A stretch of 64,000 nucleotides of DNA from an uncultured Porphyromonadaceae bacterium (GCA_900545915.1 URAV01000011.1:23020-87019); one strand, 5' to 3'. Positions 27,258-37,668 are shown, counted from the first letter of the stretch. Translations and numbers: made by a program. Notes: generated by a model not told the origin, from the sequence alone.

Positions 27258-28685
27258 ATGAAAAAAATAGCGCTTATCGCCTTTTTAGCTTTTATTTCAA
27301 CTACACTTTTCGCTAAAGTAAAATTACCGGGCGTCTTAGCAGACAATATGGTACTTCAGCAACAATCCCAAGTTCAGTTATGGGGAAAAGCAAAACCCGG
27401 AAGTATAGTCAATATAAAACCTTCTTGGGCAAAAAGATCCTATACCACAACGACAGGAAAAGACGGGAAATGGATACAAAAAATAGCGACTCCGGTAGCC
27501 GGAGGCCCTTATGAAATTACATTCAACGACGGAGAAAAAACAACATTAAAAAATATCCTTATCGGAGAAGTTTGGTTTTGTTCGGGACAATCCAATATGG
27601 AAATGCCGGTACAAGGGTTCGATCGACAACCGGTAAATAACATTCAGGACATTCTTATTAAAGCCAAAAAAGAAGTTCCGATCCGGTTCTGCAATATTCC
27701 CCGAATCACGGCAAAAACTCCGCAATCCGATTGTGAAACCCGATGGGAAGAACATACTCCCGAAGGAGTTGCCAGAGCCAGTGCTACGGCTTATTTCTTT
27801 GCAAAATATTTAAATGAAGTACTCGATGTTCCCATAGGGTTGATAATCTCGAATTGGGGAGGCTCGAAAGTAGAACCGTGGATGAGTATTGAAGCTCTCA
27901 CCCCATTCAAGGACGAGGTCGATATTTCTCATCTGGCTAATGACAAACCTATAGGTCCTAAACAAGTATTACCGGGAGTATTATATAACGCAATGATCTC
28001 TCCTGTTATCAACTACACGATAAAAGGAATGATTTGGTATCAAGGAGAAAGCAACAGAGGACAAGAAGAACTCTACGGACGTTTAATGCCGGCATTTGTA
28101 AAAGACTTACGTCAAAAATGGGGCTTAGGAGACTTCCCGTTCTATTATGTACAAATAGCCCCGTTCCAATATGACGGTGTCGATAAAACATCTTCTGCAA
28201 AATTACGAGAAGTTCAACTCCGGAATATGAACGAAATTCCGAATTCGGGAATGGCTGTAACTTTAGACATAGGAGAAAAAACTAAAATTCATCCGGCAGA
28301 AAAAGAAAGAGTAGGAAACAGATTGGCATATTGGGCTTTAGCAAAGACTTACAATAAAAACAATTTCGGATATTCCGGACCTATATACAAATCTATCGAA
28401 ATAAAAGGGAATAAGATTTATGTCAATTTCAGTAATGCACCCAAAGGAGTAGCTCCTCTCGAAACGGAATTACCCGATTTCGAAATAGCCGGAGCTGACA
28501 AAATATTCTATCCGGCAAAAGCTATCATAGAAGCCCAAAGCGGACGTTTAGGAGTCAGTAGCCCGCAAGTTCCGAATCCGGTTGCAGTCCGCTACGCTTA
28601 TAAAAATTTCGTAGTAGGTTCCCTCTTCGATGTTTACGGGCTTCCGGCCTCCTCTTTCCGCAGTGACAACTGGGAAATAAAATAG
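27258..28685 (+). CDS. Sialate O-acetylesterase-like SGNH hydrolase
   Basis: A 475-residue exported esterase. A signal peptide (MKKIALIAFLAFISTTLFA) precedes the SASA/sialate O-acetylesterase fold: VLADNMVLQQQSQVQLWG, WFCSGQSNMEMPV (catalytic Ser in the GQSNM block), WYQGESNRG, and a DxxxIHPAEKERVG end block with the catalytic His. Enzymes of this group remove acetyl groups from sialic acid, or in other branches from xylan or other sugars. The start is the ATG at 27258; a TTG nine bases before is less likely. It converges on the utilisation operon and shares a terminator region with it, so its link to that locus is only by neighbourhood. Confidence 0.85.
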   Translation: MKKIALIAFLAFISTTLFAKVKLPGVLADNMVLQQQSQVQLWGKAKPGSIVNIKPSWAKRSYTTTTGKDGKWIQKIATPVAGGPYEITFNDGEKTTLKNILIGEVWFCSGQSNMEMPVQGFDRQPVNNIQDILIKAKKEVPIRFCNIPRITAKTPQSDCETRWEEHTPEGVARASATAYFFAKYLNEVLDVPIGLIISNWGGSKVEPWMSIEALTPFKDEVDISHLANDKPIGPKQVLPGVLYNAMISPVINYTIKGMIWYQGESNRGQEELYGRLMPAFVKDLRQKWGLGDFPFYYVQIAPFQYDGVDKTSSAKLREVQLRNMNEIPNSGMAVTLDIGEKTKIHPAEKERVGNRLAYWALAKTYNKNNFGYSGPIYKSIEIKGNKIYVNFSNAPKGVAPLETELPDFEIAGADKIFYPAKAIIEAQSGRLGVSSPQVPNPVAVRYAYKNFVVGSLFDVYGLPASSFRSDNWEIK

Positions 28686-28717
28686 TTAACACAAACACAC
28701 ACTACATAATTATGAAG

Positions 28718-28749
28718 GAAGCGTTCCTGTGAAGGAATGCTTCTTTTTT
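28718..28749. terminator. Terminator between convergent esterase and PUL operon
   Basis: The stem GAAGCGTTCC / GGAATGCTTC (one G-U pair) with a 6-nt loop is followed by TTTTTT on the plus strand. It fits best as terminator of the esterase. The minus-strand gene ends at 28748, inside the T-run. Confidence 0.7.
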
Positions 28750-31700
28750 ACGGAATAATCTTATACCTGTAACTTTTTCCCGATTCATCCATCAATTTCA
28801 ACACATATACACCTGAAGGTAAATCCCTTGTCGAAATACGATAAGAAGATTCACTCTCCTTTTGCCATTTACACGGAAATATCATACCTTGTATATTAAA
28901 TATCTCCAAATTTCTCAGAACCTTTCTTCCGGTATTGATACGTAATGACTCACAACCCCTCAAGATCCATATTTGCGTATTCGCAACAGAACTCTCAACC
29001 GATGAGGGCATTAACTCCCATGTCTCAGGAAGTTCCCTTATCTCGGACAGAGATAACTCATCGTTATAAATACGTATCTCATCCAATATTCCCGTAAAAA
29101 TATATTCTGTATCAGTACGATCTTTTCTACCATAAGTAATATCCTTATCCGTAGTTCCAATATTTCCGGAATGTTTCATAAACGAATAAAATTCCCCATT
29201 GATATACAACTCCATAGAATAGCCCGTATATGCGGCAGTAACATAATAAAATTTATTCAGATCCAAAGGAATCTTATAATCCAAGTCTTTTGTTCCGTCA
29301 GAAGTATTTACCGTCCACCTCAAAGTCATATCGGGAGAAAGCGATATCTTATACCGTTCTTCCCAACTACCATGAGAAACAAGGAATTGCTCTTTCCCGG
29401 GCTTATTTTCCGGAGAAACCCAAAAACCGATTGTCACCTTATCCTGAAATCCGAGAGCTTCGTCATTTTCCGTATATAAATATGAAGACGAAGACAAAGA
29501 ATATGCCGAAGATTCACGACCCAACGCATCCGAAACAAACGAGCCACCTTCAGGTATCGCATCATAAATTCCGAGACTTGCAGCATTAGAACAGTCACCG
29601 TTTAGAGGATAGTAAATCAAGGGTGTCTTTACTGCCGATTTTTCTTCCTTAACCAAAACCTCTAACGACTTCACATCCTCCCCGAACCGATTTTTCGCAG
29701 TACAACTTATCGTATATACTCCGGGTACAGAAGGTAACGTCCAACGGCAGGAAAGATCCGAAAGATTTTCTATATCACCGCCGTCACACTCCCAAGAAAC
29801 CGTAAGCCCCGGCGTTTCCTCCGCCAATACCGAAGTAACATCTATCGTTTCTCCCGGAGACAAAGGCATAGGCGAACTTGTTTCAATACTTGTCAATGAA
29901 GGTTTATCATATATACTCTCCAACACCTCGACAGTTACCTCTCCCGATATGGTTTGATTACGAGCGCTTCCGACAGCCTTTATCGTATAAAAACCGAGAG
30001 TAGAAGGTACATTCCAGTTTAAATAAGACCCTGTCCACTCACTTTGAATAGGTTCGCCATTTACACTCCATTGATATACGACAGAAGCTCCCAACGGAAT
30101 ATTATCCGCATACACATTCAACTTAACCGTATTACCCGGAACAGTTACTTCCTGATCTGCGACTATTGCTTTTAGCCTCAAATTTCGGGAATAATCATAA
30201 CCATAATAAAAATCGATAACTTGGTCTCCCGCCAATAAATGATGTCCTGAAACTGTTTGTTCCGTACCGGAAGGTATAACGGTCAGCAAGCAAACCCCGT
30301 CCGATGGAACAAAAAAAGAAGCTTTCCCCGAAATTCGAGAAACCACATTCCGCTCGGATATGGCATCATACAAATCATATTCTCCCGACGGTAATTCCAA
30401 CTCTACCGTCTTATCCTCAGAATAAGGATTATAATACAAATAAACCGGATAAACCGTATTTCCGAAAAAATCTGTCTTATTAACATCTATCCGGAGGATA
30501 CCATCGACATTGGTTTTCTCGATCAATGCCGCCAAATATCCGACACTAGAACCGCTATACAAAGATATATTCGTAGCAGCCCAGCCACCTCCGGTAGCAT
30601 CCCCCATTACATAAGGAGATTTATTATTCCAAATCTCTTTCATCGATTCATAAGGAATACAACTTTCGGTATCATAAATAGAAGACCAGCTATAACTTTG
30701 CGGTTCTTGATGATCTTCCGGAAGTACGTTATTATAAAATAGGCGACTTGCATTCGCGATATTCAGTAACCACTTCCCGATCGCACGCGCATAACGTTTG
30801 TCATATTTCGCAACAGGAGCTAAAGCTGCCGCCTGCTGAAAACCGTTCATAACAAAGGCATAATCGTCTCCGTTATCATTTGCCTCACCGATAAGCCCCG
30901 AAACATCATATCCTCCCCATGTACCGACAATCGCACCCCAACCGCGAGTACGCCCCCAATCGAAACACCAATTAATCAACCGGTCTATATTATAAGAACA
31001 ATCCTGCTCCGCATTCATTCTCGCAGCAATCAACGTTCCATAAGGCAACTGCAACTCATAAGAAGGATTCTCTCCGAACGCACACAAAAATTCAAGCGCA
31101 AGCTGTGCTCCCTCAAAATATTTCTTCTCTCCGGTCTGGGTATAAGCCTGATAAAGCAACCAGGCTATTGTCCCGGCAGATTCAGGCTCTTTTGCACCGC
31201 TTGTCAAAGGCTTTCCGGTAGCTAAATTAAATGCCCGGTGATTCATATCCGGAACAGTCCAAGGTTGCAAGCTACCACCCAATTTATAAATAGCCTCCAA
31301 CCAACGATCTGCGACTTCAGTAAATTGAGTTTCAAAATCAGCATCGGCATCCGGATAAAGAGAATAAAGCTGATAAAAATATACATTAGGCATGAGATCA
31401 TACCACCAATCTTTTCCCGATGTCGCAGAATACCCGTTCAGATAGACATTCTGTTCATTTTTCTTGTTAAAAAAATCTTTAGTATAAGATACATAATTCT
31501 CTCCGTCATCAGAAGATTTGTCGATACCCACCAAAGATGCGCCCACAATAGCCGGTAATATGTTAATCGCCTCTGCCTGACTGCCGTGACTATTCGATCC
31601 GACATAAGTATCCAAACGTATCTGCTTAGATCCGGGATAATTATTTCCTTGCGATTTAATCTCAATCAGAGGTAAATAACTACCCGTTTTATTCTTGTCG

Positions 31701-31876
31701 AAAACAAATTTATCATAAGCCTTTGCAACCGATTTCCAATCCCTCATCTGATAAGGAGACGGGAGATTCGGCATCTTCTCGATTCTCGAAACGGGAATCT
31801 GATCGGCAAAACAAAACATGCCGGTGTTCAAATAAAAGAACAGGCTAAAGAATAAGTATAATATCTTTTTCATCAT
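28748..31876 (-). CDS. Secreted protein: unrecognised enzyme-like domain, two Ig-like domains, LamG domain and type IX sorting domain
   Basis: A 1042-residue exported protein, last gene of the utilisation operon. A signal peptide ends near FCFA. Residues ~30-550 form a helical, probably (alpha/alpha)-toroid-like domain with a beta-sandwich tail that is a paralogue of the lipoprotein at 37669-39399. Shared blocks are KDWWYDLMPNVYFY, PESAGTIAWLLYQAYTQTG, ARMNAEQDCSYN, GTWGGYDVSGL, AIGKWLLNIANASRLFY and VYPVYLYYNPYSE. Then come two Ig-like segments (~565-650, ~655-740), a LamG/concanavalin-like lectin domain (~755-935) and a type IX sorting domain (~970-1042, SGVYVLKLMDESG). I do not recognise the N-terminal family. 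By position it is a candidate glycan-cleaving enzyme, which is inference only. Confidence 0.75.
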   Translation of the reverse strand: MMKKILYLFFSLFFYLNTGMFCFADQIPVSRIEKMPNLPSPYQMRDWKSVAKAYDKFVFDKNKTGSYLPLIEIKSQGNNYPGSKQIRLDTYVGSNSHGSQAEAINILPAIVGASLVGIDKSSDDGENYVSYTKDFFNKKNEQNVYLNGYSATSGKDWWYDLMPNVYFYQLYSLYPDADADFETQFTEVADRWLEAIYKLGGSLQPWTVPDMNHRAFNLATGKPLTSGAKEPESAGTIAWLLYQAYTQTGEKKYFEGAQLALEFLCAFGENPSYELQLPYGTLIAARMNAEQDCSYNIDRLINWCFDWGRTRGWGAIVGTWGGYDVSGLIGEANDNGDDYAFVMNGFQQAAALAPVAKYDKRYARAIGKWLLNIANASRLFYNNVLPEDHQEPQSYSWSSIYDTESCIPYESMKEIWNNKSPYVMGDATGGGWAATNISLYSGSSVGYLAALIEKTNVDGILRIDVNKTDFFGNTVYPVYLYYNPYSEDKTVELELPSGEYDLYDAISERNVVSRISGKASFFVPSDGVCLLTVIPSGTEQTVSGHHLLAGDQVIDFYYGYDYSRNLRLKAIVADQEVTVPGNTVKLNVYADNIPLGASVVYQWSVNGEPIQSEWTGSYLNWNVPSTLGFYTIKAVGSARNQTISGEVTVEVLESIYDKPSLTSIETSSPMPLSPGETIDVTSVLAEETPGLTVSWECDGGDIENLSDLSCRWTLPSVPGVYTISCTAKNRFGEDVKSLEVLVKEEKSAVKTPLIYYPLNGDCSNAASLGIYDAIPEGGSFVSDALGRESSAYSLSSSSYLYTENDEALGFQDKVTIGFWVSPENKPGKEQFLVSHGSWEERYKISLSPDMTLRWTVNTSDGTKDLDYKIPLDLNKFYYVTAAYTGYSMELYINGEFYSFMKHSGNIGTTDKDITYGRKDRTDTEYIFTGILDEIRIYNDELSLSEIRELPETWELMPSSVESSVANTQIWILRGCESLRINTGRKVLRNLEIFNIQGMIFPCKWQKESESSYRISTRDLPSGVYVLKLMDESGKSYRYKIIP

Positions 31877-31895
31877 ATATTGTGTGTGTCAGATA

Positions 31896-31955
31896 AATAT
31901 AAAAGGAGGAGACACAGAAGAAGACCTTATGTCCGTTTCCGATGTCCCCTCCGGG
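31896..31955 (-). terminator. Intercistronic hairpin with T-run inside the PUL operon
   Basis: On the minus strand, GGAGGGGACA pairs with TGTCTCCTCC (10 bp with G-U pairs, 28-nt loop), followed by TTTTATATTT. It lies in the 103-bp gap between the LamG lipoprotein and the last gene. It may partly terminate transcription or protect the upstream mRNA, lowering expression of the last gene. Confidence 0.55.
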
Positions 31956-31979
31956 ATTAGGCTAAATCAAAAATGATTC

Positions 31980-33071
31980 TTATTTTTTCTCGTCATTATA
32001 CAATTTCGAAACCTGACCTTCGGTAAGAGCGATATTATAAATCTTCAGCTCATCCAAAGAACCGGCAAAATAATCCCATCCTGAAGGCTCGATAGGCAAT
32101 GTAACCCAATCCCATGTCGTAGCTTCAGCATAAGTCGTAGCACAACCGATCAAGAACGGAAGTTTTTCTCCTGAGGCAGGAAGATAAGCAGATTTCTGAG
32201 ATCCTGCCAAACCCGGTTTTCCACTGGCATCCCAAGTCTTTGTCAACTCTCCGTTAACATAGAAAGATAAAGTATGAGCGTTCAAATCCATAGCAACGAC
32301 CAAATGAGTCCACGTGTTTATCGGGCATGATTCTACATGTTCATTATCAGCATCGACACCGGCAACAGTCGTAGCAACGGTAAAGAAAGGTTTACCTTCA
32401 TTCTGAAGATTCAGTTTCCAGTTTTCCCAATAATTCATAGAGAGAATATAATTCCCGGCTCTGCTTTCTTTCGGATTTACCCATACCGAGATAGAGAGCG
32501 TATTGCTGAGCAATGACGTTTCACTGAAATCGTCAACTTCAAGGCATGCTCCATTATCAAAACTCAAAGCTTTTCCCTTAACCCCGTCAACAAATGAAGG
32601 AACTTGAGTATTCGTACCGAAAACCTCACTCGGTCCGGTTTTCATCTTAGCAACCCATGCTTGCACACCGGTAGAAACGAGACTTGTACCTTCTCCTTCA
32701 TCAAAACTCCATTCTGCCAACAAATTATCCAAAGGAATCGCGTCATACGCACTTTGTTCAAAAGTAGTTTTCGCTTCTTTCAACTGAACAAGCAGATTAT
32801 TCAACGTCGTTTGCGTCAGATCTCCGGCTACAGCACTCTTAATTGCATTCACTTTCGATTGAAACGTAGTAATGGCAGCTTCAGGATAATCATCCGTAGT
32901 CGCACTACTCAACAAAGATTCACATTCGCTCAGCAATGCATTGATCTCTGTCAAGTCCAGAGGAGTAGAGTCCTTATCATCATCGTCATTCCCACAAGAA
33001 GGCAAAAAAAGCGTTGTCAAACAGGCTACCATCAAGATAGCGATCATTCTGAAATTTAAAAATTTTCTCAT
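31980..33071 (-). CDS. LamG-domain lipoprotein in SusE-like position
   Basis: A 363-residue lipoprotein with lipobox LPSC (Cys26), followed by the very acidic GNDDDDKD, the kind of signal that sends Bacteroidetes lipoproteins to the cell surface. Residues ~38-110 are a helical FIVAR-like segment (LTEINALLSECESLLSS, TLNNLLVQLKEAKTTF). Residues ~120-360 form a LamG/jelly-roll domain (LAEWSFDEGEGTSLVSTG, LSISVWVNPKESRAGNYILS, FAGSLDELKIYNIALTEGQV). It follows SusD, the position of surface glycan-binding proteins, and probably captures the target glycan. No catalytic motif is seen. Its LamG domain resembles the one in the 1042-residue protein. Confidence 0.8.
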   Translation of the reverse strand: MRKFLNFRMIAILMVACLTTLFLPSCGNDDDDKDSTPLDLTEINALLSECESLLSSATTDDYPEAAITTFQSKVNAIKSAVAGDLTQTTLNNLLVQLKEAKTTFEQSAYDAIPLDNLLAEWSFDEGEGTSLVSTGVQAWVAKMKTGPSEVFGTNTQVPSFVDGVKGKALSFDNGACLEVDDFSETSLLSNTLSISVWVNPKESRAGNYILSMNYWENWKLNLQNEGKPFFTVATTVAGVDADNEHVESCPINTWTHLVVAMDLNAHTLSFYVNGELTKTWDASGKPGLAGSQKSAYLPASGEKLPFLIGCATTYAEATTWDWVTLPIEPSGWDYFAGSLDELKIYNIALTEGQVSKLYNDEKK

Positions 33072-33117
33072 GTTCGTTTAATTTTTAATTGTGTTATTAA
33101 TGGATATTATGATTATG

Positions 33118-34548
33118 TTACTTTATTCCAAGATTAGCATCTTTTTCAGACTGTGGAATCGGGAAATAAAAACGAGGTTCTTGCCATTTAAACGAAGAGC
33201 CCAAAGCTGCTTCCGCTACATCTTTACCCCAACGCATCAAATCGAAAAAACGGTGAAATTCAAATCCCAATTCCTTACGGCGTTCTTTACGGATTATCTC
33301 ACGCATCGCCGATTCCGTAACTGTACTTACCCCAGCCAGACCAGCCCTGTCACGCACCTTGTCAACTTCTACTTTAGCAAGATCTGGATGATGAGTTTCA
33401 TTCAGTGCTTCCGCCTTCATGAGCAGAATATCGGCATATCTTAAATAAATATACGATAACCCGCCATCACCTTTTGTACCTTTACCGACTTCGTCCAACG
33501 GCTGATTATGTTTTTTTACAAGATAACCTGTTGCCGGAGACCATGAAGAGCTGAAGACATCTCCATTAAACCAATCCTTTCCATCTCTTCCGATCGAAGC
33601 ATCCAGACGAAGATCATCCTCTCCATTCACTTGCTTTTCGTCAAATGCATCTACATAACTCTGAGTTGGAGCATCGAAATAATAACCCGACTCATTTTGC
33701 GGAGCTAACCACTGATTAAGAGAATTTCCCAATCCGGGATTCTGACCGCTTAAAAAACGAATAGCGAACAAAACCTCTTTACTATCTTCACCTCCTAATT
33801 TGAATAAATTGGAATAAGGACGTTCCAAATCATAAATATCCAAATCCTCGATCAATTGAATAGTGGTCAAAACATCGCCATATTTTTGTTGATAAAGCTG
33901 GGCTTTAGCCAATAATCCGTATGCTGCGCCCCGAGTCACTCTCCCTGCATCCGAAGTCGAATAAGAGACCGGCAACGTCGATGCATCTCGAAGGTCTTTT
34001 TCGATCTGACTATAAATCGCAGACACGGAGCTCAACCCCACATGAATAGACGCATCATCGATTTGAGGAAGCAGCTTCAACGGCACTTCTCCATAAATAT
34101 TTACCAAATGGAAATACACAAATGCTCTGAAAAACTTAGCCTCAGCAACATATCGGTCTCGTAAAGTCGCATCCATATCGATATTCGGGACATAGGCAAT
34201 TACATTATTGGCACGGGATATTACTTCGTACGATGACTGCCAAAATTCAGAAAGAACACCATTATCGGCATTTGCCGAAAAATCATCTATATAAGAAAGA
34301 TCAGCCTGATCGCCATCGCTACCACCCTTTACTGCGTCATCCGACGCAACATCTCCGAACTTCCATAAATCTATGCAATAAGTAGCCGCATTATAAACAC
34401 CATTTACAGCCAGTTCGGCTTGTGTAGCATTCGAGAAAATATTATCAGAGTTAAAATCTCCTTTTAACTTCTCATCCAGAAAATCGTCACAGGCAGAAAA
34501 AGTACATACTGCCAATGCCGCTATAATTATATTTTTCATCTGTGTCAT
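33118..34548 (-). CDS. SusD/RagB-family outer-membrane glycan-binding lipoprotein
   Basis: A 476-residue surface lipoprotein that caps its SusC partner and binds glycan. The lipobox is FSAC (Cys20) followed by acidic DDFLDEK. SusD landmarks are AELAVNGVYNAATYCID near the start, AEAKFFRAFVYFHLVNIYGEVPLKL, RVTRGAAYGLLAKAQLYQ, and the C-terminal YADILLMKAEALNETHHPDL and RKERRKELGFEFHRFFDLMRWGK blocks. Length is slightly short for the family. The ATG at 34548 starts 3 bp after the SusC stop; an ATG nine bases in is equally plausible. Ligand type cannot be read from sequence. Confidence 0.93.
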   Translation of the reverse strand: MTQMKNIIIAALAVCTFSACDDFLDEKLKGDFNSDNIFSNATQAELAVNGVYNAATYCIDLWKFGDVASDDAVKGGSDGDQADLSYIDDFSANADNGVLSEFWQSSYEVISRANNVIAYVPNIDMDATLRDRYVAEAKFFRAFVYFHLVNIYGEVPLKLLPQIDDASIHVGLSSVSAIYSQIEKDLRDASTLPVSYSTSDAGRVTRGAAYGLLAKAQLYQQKYGDVLTTIQLIEDLDIYDLERPYSNLFKLGGEDSKEVLFAIRFLSGQNPGLGNSLNQWLAPQNESGYYFDAPTQSYVDAFDEKQVNGEDDLRLDASIGRDGKDWFNGDVFSSSWSPATGYLVKKHNQPLDEVGKGTKGDGGLSYIYLRYADILLMKAEALNETHHPDLAKVEVDKVRDRAGLAGVSTVTESAMREIIRKERRKELGFEFHRFFDLMRWGKDVAEAALGSSFKWQEPRFYFPIPQSEKDANLGIK

Positions 34549-34551
34549 GTT

Positions 34552-37500
34552 TTAGAAGGTTAAATTCACTCCAAATGTATAAGTCCGGGCTGCAGGATAA
34601 GTACCCCAGTCGATACCGGCAGCCCGGTCGCCTTCGCTGGTAGAGTTTGCACTGACAGTCATTTCGGGATCGAATCCGCTGTACTTCGTAATAGTAAACA
34701 GATTGGTAGCCGACAAATAAAGTCGCAGCCGGTCTATCCCCCAATGATTGGTCTTGAAAGTGTACCCTAATTGAATATTCTTCAAACGCATATAAGAGCC
34801 GTCTTCCAGAAAACGGGTAGAAACTCTGGCATTATTCGATTTCGCACTCCATGAAGCACGAGGATATTCATTTGTAGAACCCTCGCCGGTCCAATGATTA
34901 TCATAATACCGTTTAGTAACATTAAAACCACGATAAAAACCTTCAGAATCCGTCAATATCTGATTATATATCTTTTGTCCGAAAGCCCCCTGAAAGAAAA
35001 TATTCAAATCGAAACCTTTCCAATATCCGTTCAACGTAAGTCCCATTGTCATTTTAGGAATAGCACTACCCACATGCACCCGATCATTCTCATCGATAGT
35101 GCCGTTACCATCCTGATCGACAAATTTTACATCTCCGGGCTTTATATTAGCCCCTTGATAAGCTGAAGTCAGAATCTCTGCTTCATTTTGGAATATGCCA
35201 TCCATCTCATACATAAAAAACGACCCGATCGGATAACCGACTTCTGTCTTCGTAGCATAGATTCCATTATCTACACGACCGCCGACAATAGGAGCATTTA
35301 ACGCAAGCACTTCATTCTTGAGGAATCCGGCATTCAACGTCACATCAAAACCTCCGTCTTTATAATCTTTGCGATACATAAACTCAAGATCGACTCCACG
35401 ATTCAAAACTTTCCCATTATTAATCCAATAAGGCTCTGCATCCCCGATCGAAGGAGGCAATGGAGCTTGTACCAACATATCTTTAGTAATTTTATTATAA
35501 AAATCCACCGAGAAAGCAAAAGACCCTTTCAACAATTCCAAATCAAGACCCACATTGAACTGGTTACTGGTCTCCCATTTCAAATTCGGATTCCCGAGTT
35601 TTGTTTGTGCATAACCGCTGACAGACGTACCTCCGAAAGGATAATTATAATTAGACGAATAAATATCCGAATAAGCATAGTTACCGATATTTTGATTACC
35701 GATAGATCCGTACCCTGCACGAAGTTTCAACTTATTAATAACCGTTATATCCTGCATAAAAGCTTCTTGTTCGATATTCCATCCGGCAGAAGCAGAATAA
35801 AAAGTACCCCAACGATTATCTCCCACAAATTTTGAAGAACCGTCTCTACGAATCGTTCCCGAAACATAGTAACGCGAACGATAATCATAACTTGCCTGTC
35901 CGAAGAAAGAGGCTAAAGTAGAAGAGTATTCAGATTCTTTACTGACTTTTTCTCCCGTACCTCCTCCGATATAAAGGACATCCTTATTCCATACCGGAAA
36001 ATCCTGATCCGAATTACTCATCGATTCGCCGGTGCTCCTTATTGCCTCGAAACCGGCCATAACAGACAAATTATGATCTTCATTAAAAGTCTTATTCCAA
36101 TTTAATAAAGTATTAAATGTCCATCCCAGATTCCGGCTATGATCTACTGTAACACTGTTCGGATTATTGATGCGGTTATCATCTCCCCACGAAGCATTAT
36201 AAACTTTATATTTATAATTTTTATAGTCGATACCGAAATTATTTGTCCAACTCAAATTAAAAGGAAGTTTGAAAGTTGCATAAATTCTGGAAAACAGACC
36301 TTCTTCTGTTTTTTTACGGTCGGTATTTTCCGCTAAAGCAACCGGATTATACCCGTCTCCGAAAAATGTATCATAAATAGAATTACCAAAATAAGTGCTC
36401 GGCTTGTCGATATATTGTCCCGCTCCATCTTTTATCGGAATAGCGGGATTCCTGAACATGGCATAACGGACAACACTACCTCCTTCGCTATTTCCATACC
36501 CGTCACCGGAACTTGATACAGAACGAGTATTCCCTAACGAACCGCTCATATTAAATCCTACCGTTAACCAATTCTTCACGTCCGAATTAATATTCGCCCG
36601 TAAAGTCGCCCGGTTATAACCACTGTTTCTGATAATTCCTTCCTGATTAAAATAAGTCCCGGAAATCATATAATTAGTCTTATCATTTCCCCCGCTGACA
36701 CTCAGTTCCTGAGAATATATCGGCGCTGTCTGGAAAATAGACGCGACATGATCCACATCCGCCAGCCCATTCAAATAATCTCCTGCAAGGCGTGTCCGTT
36801 TTATCGAAGATCCGGCATTGTCGGCATCTACCGCTTGATTATAAATGTCGATATATTCCACTGTATTCGCCATCTCGATCAAGTTGGCATGTGTCTGAAA
36901 TCCGAATTGTCCGTGATAAGTAATCTGAGCTTTTCCCTTTTTACCGGTTTTCGTTGTAATCAACACAACTCCATTATTGGCACGAGAACCATAAATCGCA
37001 GCAGAAGAAGCATCTTTCAGCACCGAAATATTTTCAATATCCCCCGGAGAAATACTATTTAATGCATCCTCAACCGGAATACCGTCAACAATATACAACG
37101 GATCATTGCTCGAACTGATAGACCCGACACCACGTACTCGAACTGAAACCCCAGCTCCGGGTGCTCCCGTAGCATTCGAGACCTGTACCCCTGCAATACG
37201 TCCTTGCAAAGCTTGCGCTGTCGAAGAAACCGGAAGTGCATTAATCGCTTTACTGTCTATTTTAGAAACAGCACCTAACACATCCCTCTTTTTCATAGAA
37301 GTATAACCGACTACGACAACTTCATCCATCAGTTCGGTTTTTTCTCCCAAAGCAACATTTAAAACTTTTTGCCCGTTAAGTTTTATTTTTTGAGTTTCAT
37401 ACCCCATATATGAAAATATCAAAGTTGCATTGTCCGCCGCCTTAATCGAATAATCACCGTCAAGACCGGTGGCTGTTCCTATTGTAGTCCCATCCACACG

Positions 37501-37629
37501 GACATTCACACCCATCAAAAATTCTCCCGTAGCCGCATCCTTCACCTTACCGGTAATCGTACTTTGGGTCTGAGCATTTGCCAGACAAACAAAGGCAAAT
37601 AAACTCATCAATAAGAAAATTCTTTTCAT
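34552..37629 (-). CDS. SusC/RagA-family TonB-dependent outer-membrane transporter
   Basis: A 1025-residue TonB-linked barrel that imports oligosaccharides through the outer membrane. The signal peptide is MKRIFLLMSLFAFVCLANAQ. A carboxypeptidase-regulatory-like domain (~22-105, GKVKDAATGEFLMGVNVRVD) precedes the TonB-box-like DEVVVVGYTSMKKRDVLGAV, the plug (LYIVDGIPVEDALNSISPGD, SAAIYGSRANNGVVLITTK) and the barrel to the last aromatic residue (TFGVNLTF). Length and order are typical. It forms the importer with the SusD gene 3 bp downstream. The 39-bp gap to the gene upstream leaves no room for a separate promoter with operator, so it is probably read from the GH130 promoter. Confidence 0.95.
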   Translation of the reverse strand: MKRIFLLMSLFAFVCLANAQTQSTITGKVKDAATGEFLMGVNVRVDGTTIGTATGLDGDYSIKAADNATLIFSYMGYETQKIKLNGQKVLNVALGEKTELMDEVVVVGYTSMKKRDVLGAVSKIDSKAINALPVSSTAQALQGRIAGVQVSNATGAPGAGVSVRVRGVGSISSSNDPLYIVDGIPVEDALNSISPGDIENISVLKDASSAAIYGSRANNGVVLITTKTGKKGKAQITYHGQFGFQTHANLIEMANTVEYIDIYNQAVDADNAGSSIKRTRLAGDYLNGLADVDHVASIFQTAPIYSQELSVSGGNDKTNYMISGTYFNQEGIIRNSGYNRATLRANINSDVKNWLTVGFNMSGSLGNTRSVSSSGDGYGNSEGGSVVRYAMFRNPAIPIKDGAGQYIDKPSTYFGNSIYDTFFGDGYNPVALAENTDRKKTEEGLFSRIYATFKLPFNLSWTNNFGIDYKNYKYKVYNASWGDDNRINNPNSVTVDHSRNLGWTFNTLLNWNKTFNEDHNLSVMAGFEAIRSTGESMSNSDQDFPVWNKDVLYIGGGTGEKVSKESEYSSTLASFFGQASYDYRSRYYVSGTIRRDGSSKFVGDNRWGTFYSASAGWNIEQEAFMQDITVINKLKLRAGYGSIGNQNIGNYAYSDIYSSNYNYPFGGTSVSGYAQTKLGNPNLKWETSNQFNVGLDLELLKGSFAFSVDFYNKITKDMLVQAPLPPSIGDAEPYWINNGKVLNRGVDLEFMYRKDYKDGGFDVTLNAGFLKNEVLALNAPIVGGRVDNGIYATKTEVGYPIGSFFMYEMDGIFQNEAEILTSAYQGANIKPGDVKFVDQDGNGTIDENDRVHVGSAIPKMTMGLTLNGYWKGFDLNIFFQGAFGQKIYNQILTDSEGFYRGFNVTKRYYDNHWTGEGSTNEYPRASWSAKSNNARVSTRFLEDGSYMRLKNIQLGYTFKTNHWGIDRLRLYLSATNLFTITKYSGFDPEMTVSANSTSEGDRAAGIDWGTYPAARTYTFGVNLTF

Positions 37630-37668
37630 CTTGTGCTTTATGATTTATGTTAACGTATAGTATGATTT

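Noticed and set aside
32604..33059. 151-codon open frame on the plus strand
   Set aside because: It is antisense to the LamG lipoprotein, which has a clear signal peptide and domain; the plus frame is a shadow.
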